Assembly: GCA_002457145.1 (NCBI GenBank)
Contig: NTJP01000011.1
Coordinates: forward strand, 1-50,075
DNA length: 50,075 bases
From: Marine Group II euryarchaeote MED-G38
Lineage (GTDB): Archaea; Thermoplasmatota; Poseidoniia; Poseidoniales; Thalassarchaeaceae
Reading direction: 5' to 3'
The position numbers were made by a program, and so were the translations under genes. Positions 46,350 through 50,075 of the stretch are shown here, in pieces (within the stretch, counting starts at the first letter, position 1; each line of letters opens with the position of its first letter). Below the pieces are notes generated by a model that searched no databases, was not told the origin of the DNA, and saw only the letters and a program-made list of their open reading frames with translations.

Positions 46350-48662
46350 ATGAATAAAGTTTTACATAGAATTTTCAATATTAAAGAAAATCATGATCCT
46401 TTAATTTCTATACTATTATCAAATCGTAAGTCTACTTTACCTGCAAATGATGAATTATTATTTCATTCTTCAGGACCAATCACAGATTTGTCAGAATATT
46501 CATTTTTACCTTCTTTAGACACTTTGAGAATTTTATTTTTGGAACCAGAGAATAATAATTTTTCTCCAAAAAATATCTCTGCACTTGATGGCAACGTATT
46601 ACTACAAAATTCCAATCCAATACATATGATAATTCAAGAAATGAAAAGTAAAAAATGGGTCACATTCAAAGAATATCACCCACAAAACCTATCTGAGGCA
46701 ATGAAAATTATTGAGAGTTATGAAATAAAGTATGATCTAAAAAATGAATTACCTATAGTTCCAGGGGGCTTTGCTGGCATAATAGGCTATGATATGTCTA
46801 GGTGGACAAATCCGGTATTCCTCAATCATATTCCAAAATCTGGTACTTTGTTAGGAGTTTTGTGGAGGACTGAAGCTTGGTGGATACATGAAAGAAAAAC
46901 AAATCAGTTACATTCAATATCTTTAGATAATCACGCCTGGTCAAAAATATCATTTAATGATAATATAAACCATTATCATCATTCTTCAAATATCAATAAA
47001 GATGTCGTTCCAGATAGTGAGAGTGATGCCGAACATGCTAGAAAAATTTCCCAAATAAAAGATGCAATCGTAAAAGGTAACCTATACCAACTTAATTATG
47101 GTAGAATATGGAGAGGTGAAATGCCCGATCATCCATGGGATTCATTTACACGAATGATTAAGAATAATCCATCCCCTTTTGGTGCTTGGTTATATGTTCA
47201 TGACCATGGTTGGGCAGTAAGTTCTGCAAGTCCTGAGAGATTAATGAAAATAGATAGAAATATTGTAAATACACGTCCTATAAAAGGAACAAGGGCAAGA
47301 GGTTTGAACGAGAAAGCGGATCTAGATTTAAGAGTAGAATTAGTATCAAGTCAAAAAGAACTAGCCGAACATCTTATGTTAGTAGATCTTGAGAGAAATG
47401 ATCTAACCTCTGTTTGCAATCCTGGATCAGTTAATTGGGTAAACTGGCGTATAGAGGCACTGTCTACTGTCCAACATCTTGTAAGCGGTGTAGAAGGAGA
47501 ACTAGCACCTGATAAATCAGTTGGTGATGTGCTAGTATCACTATTTCCTGGAGGATCTATTACTGGTTGTCCAAAATTAGTGACCATTGCAGCCATAAAT
47601 GAGTTAGAAAAACATCCTAGAAGCGCTTGGACAGGATCTATTGGACATATTAATTTTCATAACAGAAAATCTGAATGGAACATACTAATCAGAACCTTAG
47701 AGTCACATTCTGGACCAAATTCTTGGCACGGAACTGTGCAAGCAGGAGGAGGAATAGTTAATGATTCAATACCTTCGGAGGAGGTAGAAGAATCTCGCTG
47801 GAAAGCTGCTGCAATAACAGAAGCAACTTGGGGTTTTAGAACTGGCTTTAGTGGCACAGATTTACCTGAAAGGGATATGGAAATGCGTCCTGTACCAAAA
47901 CTTATTAGCCAATTAAGTAACTTAGGACCAAGAAAAAAATCTATATCTAAATATAATGGAAAAATATTTAGAAAAGAAAAAAATTCAGTGATATCTCAAA
48001 TCATTATTATTGATAATTTAGATTCATTTACTGAAAATATAGCAAATGCAATCTCTAATATGGGCAAGGATGTTAGAATAATTGAAGGAATACCTTTAGA
48101 AAAAACTATCAATACTGAGAAAATAATTAGAAAATGGATTAAGACGTATAATCCATCTCATATAATAATCGGCCCAGGGCCATCAATACCAAATAATTCA
48201 AAGATTTCTATGCAACTGGCAAAAATGGCTCTTGAAGGAAAATTACAAAATAATAATTTACATATTCCTTTGCTTGGTTTGTGCTTAGGACACCAAGCAA
48301 TAGGTCTAGTAGCAGGTTGGGAACTAATAGAGTCACCACTTGGAGCAGTTCATGGAAAACCTTCACAGATTATTCATGATGGAAAGGGATTATATCAAAA
48401 TTTACCAAATCCAATCACCTTGATGAGGTATAATAGCCTGATATTATCTCCAAATAATGATAAATTAATCTCAACATGTTGGGATGAATCCAATACTCTT
48501 TTGATGGGATTTAGGCATCCAAATCTACCAATATATGGTATTCAATTTCATCCTGAATCAGTAGGGAGTCCGATGGGCGATCATATTTTGTTGAATTTTA
48601 TCAACAAGAAACCAATTAATATTTCTAAAATTTTTGTTCAAAATCAGATTAAAGAACCGTAG
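46350..48662 (+). CDS. pabB: Aminodeoxychorismate synthase, PabB-PabA fusion
   Basis: Converts chorismate and glutamine to 4-amino-4-deoxychorismate. Residues ~1-530 are the chorismate-binding PabB part: an N-terminal extension, then TRPIKGTRARG with K312 (PIKGT, the lysine seen in PabB where anthranilate synthase has alanine), HLMLVDLERNDL, and GGSITGCPKLVTIAAINELE. Residues ~545-760 are a class I glutaminase: IIIIDNLDSFTENIANAI, LLGLCLGHQ with C645, and QFHPES with H734 and E736. The synthase-first, glutaminase-last order is the opposite of the fungal and plant PabA-PabB fusion. Start at ATG 46350 after GAGGG; a TTG at 46317 would overlap pabC. Confidence 0.9.
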   Translation: MNKVLHRIFNIKENHDPLISILLSNRKSTLPANDELLFHSSGPITDLSEYSFLPSLDTLRILFLEPENNNFSPKNISALDGNVLLQNSNPIHMIIQEMKSKKWVTFKEYHPQNLSEAMKIIESYEIKYDLKNELPIVPGGFAGIIGYDMSRWTNPVFLNHIPKSGTLLGVLWRTEAWWIHERKTNQLHSISLDNHAWSKISFNDNINHYHHSSNINKDVVPDSESDAEHARKISQIKDAIVKGNLYQLNYGRIWRGEMPDHPWDSFTRMIKNNPSPFGAWLYVHDHGWAVSSASPERLMKIDRNIVNTRPIKGTRARGLNEKADLDLRVELVSSQKELAEHLMLVDLERNDLTSVCNPGSVNWVNWRIEALSTVQHLVSGVEGELAPDKSVGDVLVSLFPGGSITGCPKLVTIAAINELEKHPRSAWTGSIGHINFHNRKSEWNILIRTLESHSGPNSWHGTVQAGGGIVNDSIPSEEVEESRWKAAAITEATWGFRTGFSGTDLPERDMEMRPVPKLISQLSNLGPRKKSISKYNGKIFRKEKNSVISQIIIIDNLDSFTENIANAISNMGKDVRIIEGIPLEKTINTEKIIRKWIKTYNPSHIIIGPGPSIPNNSKISMQLAKMALEGKLQNNNLHIPLLGLCLGHQAIGLVAGWELIESPLGAVHGKPSQIIHDGKGLYQNLPNPITLMRYNSLILSPNNDKLISTCWDESNTLLMGFRHPNLPIYGIQFHPESVGSPMGDHILLNFINKKPINISKIFVQNQIKEP

Positions 48663-48702
48663 CGTTGAAGGATAATGTATGTTTGGTTATGTATAGAAGT
48701 AC

Positions 48703-49065
48703 ATGCCGTCCTGCAGAATTTGTAAGCAACATTACCCACAAAGTCAATTTGTATCTGGTAATGGTCCTCGTTATTTGACATGTGTACGTTGTGCAGTAGA
48801 GTTGGGAATGGTCGATCCTGAAGAAGTTCCACAACTATATTCTGATGAATTAGTAAATGCTAGAATGGCATTGTTCTCTCGTAGATATGCTCCATGGGTA
48901 TTAGTTATATTAGGATGGTCATTATATTTTTCATTTGGTGGTGGATTGGGAATTTGGTCAATTATTTTTTTAGTATCATTAATTATTATAACACTAATTG
49001 CTCCAGTAATACATTTCTTTGGTTCTGCAAGATTCAAGGCAAACCTCTCAAAACTGACTCCATAG
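48703..49065 (+). CDS. Small zinc-ribbon membrane protein
   Basis: A 120-aa protein with an N-terminal zinc ribbon (CRIC at 4-7 and CVRC at ~27-30) and two transmembrane helices in the second half (APWVLVILGWSLYFSFGGG and IIFLVSLIIITLIAPVIHFF). The start ATG lies 40 bases after the pabBA stop, so it may share that transcript. No known family is recognised. The zinc ribbon would face the cytoplasm if the basic loop FSRRYA stays inside. Confidence 0.65.
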   Translation: MPSCRICKQHYPQSQFVSGNGPRYLTCVRCAVELGMVDPEEVPQLYSDELVNARMALFSRRYAPWVLVILGWSLYFSFGGGLGIWSIIFLVSLIIITLIAPVIHFFGSARFKANLSKLTP

Positions 49066-49360
49066 CCAAATTAGTATATTTCATATAGTCTATATTGCTC
49101 TGAAAGTCTAGAGGGAACGGAGGGTTCCCTATGAAAGCCGCGAGATTGCAATGTTAAAATGGAGGAGAAAAAAAATTAAAAAATATTTTAAAAATATCTT
49201 AATGTAATGCAGTATAGCGTTATTTTGGTAAAAAAGTATTTTCGGTCTCCTCTTTTTAATAATAAAAACTCAAAGAATATTGTGTATAATTAAATTAATC
49301 ATCGGTAGATTTAGAGTTAAAAAACGGTTTTTAAAAAAAATATATTATGGAAGTGAAAAA
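49066..49360. other. 295-base intergenic region with inverted repeats
   Basis: Holds a tight hairpin at 49112-49130 (AGGGAAC pairing with GTTCCCT, loop GGAGG). A second, long-range inverted repeat has GAGGAGA at 49162-49168 and TCTCCTC at 49246-49252, followed by a TTTTT run. Between them the sequence is almost pure A+T. A TATA-like GTATAATTA lies near 49283-49291. The hairpin could be a terminator for the upstream genes, and the rest is the promoter/leader of the surface protein gene at 49361. No tRNA or known small RNA was recognised. Confidence 0.35.
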
Positions 49361-50075
49361 ATGAAAAATAAAATGAAAATTACGAAGAATACAAAGAATG
49401 TAAGTGTGTTGATAGCACTTCTCTTAGTTACTATGGCAGGTTCAGTCGGTGTTAGTGCTGATGGTTCAGACCCACTAGATCCATCCGATGGTGGAGCAGA
49501 TTGGGATGGCGACGGACTTACCAATGCTGAAGAGCAAGATGCTGGAACAGACATGAACAATCCGGATACAGATAATGATGGAATGCCAGATGGCTGGGAA
49601 GTTGGTTATGGTTTAAATCCTAATTCAGGAAGCGATTCTAGTGCAGATCCTGATGGAGATGGTCTAACTAATGCAGAGGAATATGCTGCAGGAACAAATC
49701 CAAATTCAGCTGACACTGATGGTGACGGAACTGATGATGCTAACGATCCATTCCCAAATGATCCTAATGATGGGTCCGCTACAGACTCTGATGGCGATGG
49801 CATTCCAGATGCATATGACCCAGATTACGAAGACGGTGATGGAAATGGAAATGGAGGCACTGATGGAGGCGGCGAAGGTGAAGACGGTGAAGGCCAAGGT
49901 GAAGGCCAAGGACAAGGCCAAGGACAAGGCCAAGGCCAAGGACAAGGACAAGGCCAAGGACAAGGCCAAGGACAAGGACAAGGACAAGGACAAGGACAAG
50001 GACAAGGACAAGGACAAGGACAAGGACAAGGACAAGGACAAGGACAAGGACAAGGACAAGGACAAGGACAAGGAC
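49361..50075 (+). CDS. Secreted calcium-repeat protein with (Gly-Gln)n tail, 3' end outside window
   Basis: The reading frame is open from the ATG at 49361 to the end of the window (238 codons, no stop). GGAAGTG ends 5 bases before the start. A signal peptide is clear: KNKMKITKNTKNVSVLIALLLVTMAGSVGVSA. The mature part opens with thrombospondin type 3-like calcium loops (DWDGDGLTNAEE, DTDNDGMPDGWE, DPDGDGLTNAEEY, DTDGDGTDDANDPFPNDPNDG, DSDGDGIPDAYDPDYEDGDG), then a Gly/Glu-rich linker and from residue 178 a nearly pure Gly-Gln repeat. Likely an extracellular or surface-bound protein. The C-terminal anchor, if any, is beyond the window. Confidence 0.85.
   Translation, partial: MKNKMKITKNTKNVSVLIALLLVTMAGSVGVSADGSDPLDPSDGGADWDGDGLTNAEEQDAGTDMNNPDTDNDGMPDGWEVGYGLNPNSGSDSSADPDGDGLTNAEEYAAGTNPNSADTDGDGTDDANDPFPNDPNDGSATDSDGDGIPDAYDPDYEDGDGNGNGGTDGGGEGEDGEGQGEGQGQGQGQGQGQGQGQGQGQGQGQGQGQGQGQGQGQGQGQGQGQGQGQGQGQGQGQG
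49892..50075 (+). repeat. Hexanucleotide repeat GGNCAA encoding poly(Gly-Gln)
   Basis: In-frame six-base units, mostly GGACAA with GGCCAA variants in the first part (last GGCCAA at 49964-49969; one GGTGAA at 49898-49903). From 49970 the array is an uninterrupted run of 17 GGACAA units plus 4 bases to the window end. The unit length is a multiple of three, so length changes keep the frame. Confidence 0.95.

Noticed and set aside
49706-50071. Minus-strand frame rich in Ser-Leu dipeptides
   Set aside because: It is the mirror of the GGACAA repeat; the plus-strand frame has a signal peptide, ribosome binding site and calcium loops.
49892-50075. CRISPR-like or satellite array
   Set aside because: The six-base units have no spacers and are in frame with a protein.

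Overview
The window is a low-GC, gene-dense piece of an archaeal chromosome, most likely from a marine planktonic euryarchaeon of the Poseidoniia (Marine Group II or III). The archaeal identity rests on a bona fide archaeal cluster (uS13, uS4, uS11, Rpo3/RpoD with a cysteine-rich insertion), pantoate kinase, a type II methionine aminopeptidase and TATA-box/short-leader gene starts. The lineage guess rests on the mix of this core with bacterial-looking genes (homodimeric AceE, bacterial-type LeuRS, MaeB, ATP-type PckA, a BolA/CGFS-glutaredoxin pair) and on very large repeat-rich surface proteins. No sequence search was possible, so the taxonomic call is inference.

Layout. 1-4297: a winged-helix/STAND ATPase, thioredoxin (convergent), then a co-directional run rpe - bolA - CGFS glutaredoxin - EamA transporter. 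4298-4449: a GC-rich gap between converging genes that can fold like a structured RNA. 4450-6632 (minus): RDD membrane protein - TsaC - MetAP. 6779-11828 (plus): a zinc-ribbon/acidic protein, a GNAT acetyltransferase, aceE and a small unknown protein. 11809-16691: MBL hydrolase (minus), leuS and a TPD-type nuclease (plus). 16686-26344 is one long minus-strand run, read from the right: a 1244-aa polytopic membrane protein, a membrane-anchored FKBP-like protein, a SAM methyltransferase, uS13, uS4, uS11, Rpo3 and pantoate kinase. 26485-36553: pckA, an RND/MMPL exporter, a DnaJ-like protein, an FAH-family hydrolase, an MTA/SAH-type deaminase and maeB. 36742-45527: a 52-codon small ORF coupled to a gene for a giant 2876-aa surface protein. 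45559-49065: PabC-like protein, PabB-PabA fusion and a small zinc-ribbon membrane protein. 49361-end: start of a secreted calcium-repeat protein whose (Gly-Gln)n tail is encoded by a hexanucleotide repeat running off the window.

How the genes fit together. aceE (pyruvate to acetyl-CoA), maeB (malate to pyruvate) and pckA (oxaloacetate to PEP) cover the C3/C4 node of a heterotroph. PabC and PabBA make p-aminobenzoate for a folate or pterin cofactor. BolA and the CGFS glutaredoxin form a known iron-sulfur trafficking pair. The ribosomal protein, RNA polymerase, MetAP, TsaC and LeuRS genes are translation and transcription core. The surface proteins and exporter fit a particle- or polymer-interacting lifestyle, which is inference. 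No tRNA, rRNA, CRISPR array, insertion sequence or prophage was seen. The strongest unexplained items are the GC-rich folded element at 4300-4364, the hairpin leader ahead of uS13, the small ORF with a strong ribosome binding site ahead of the giant surface gene, and the (GQ)n surface protein.
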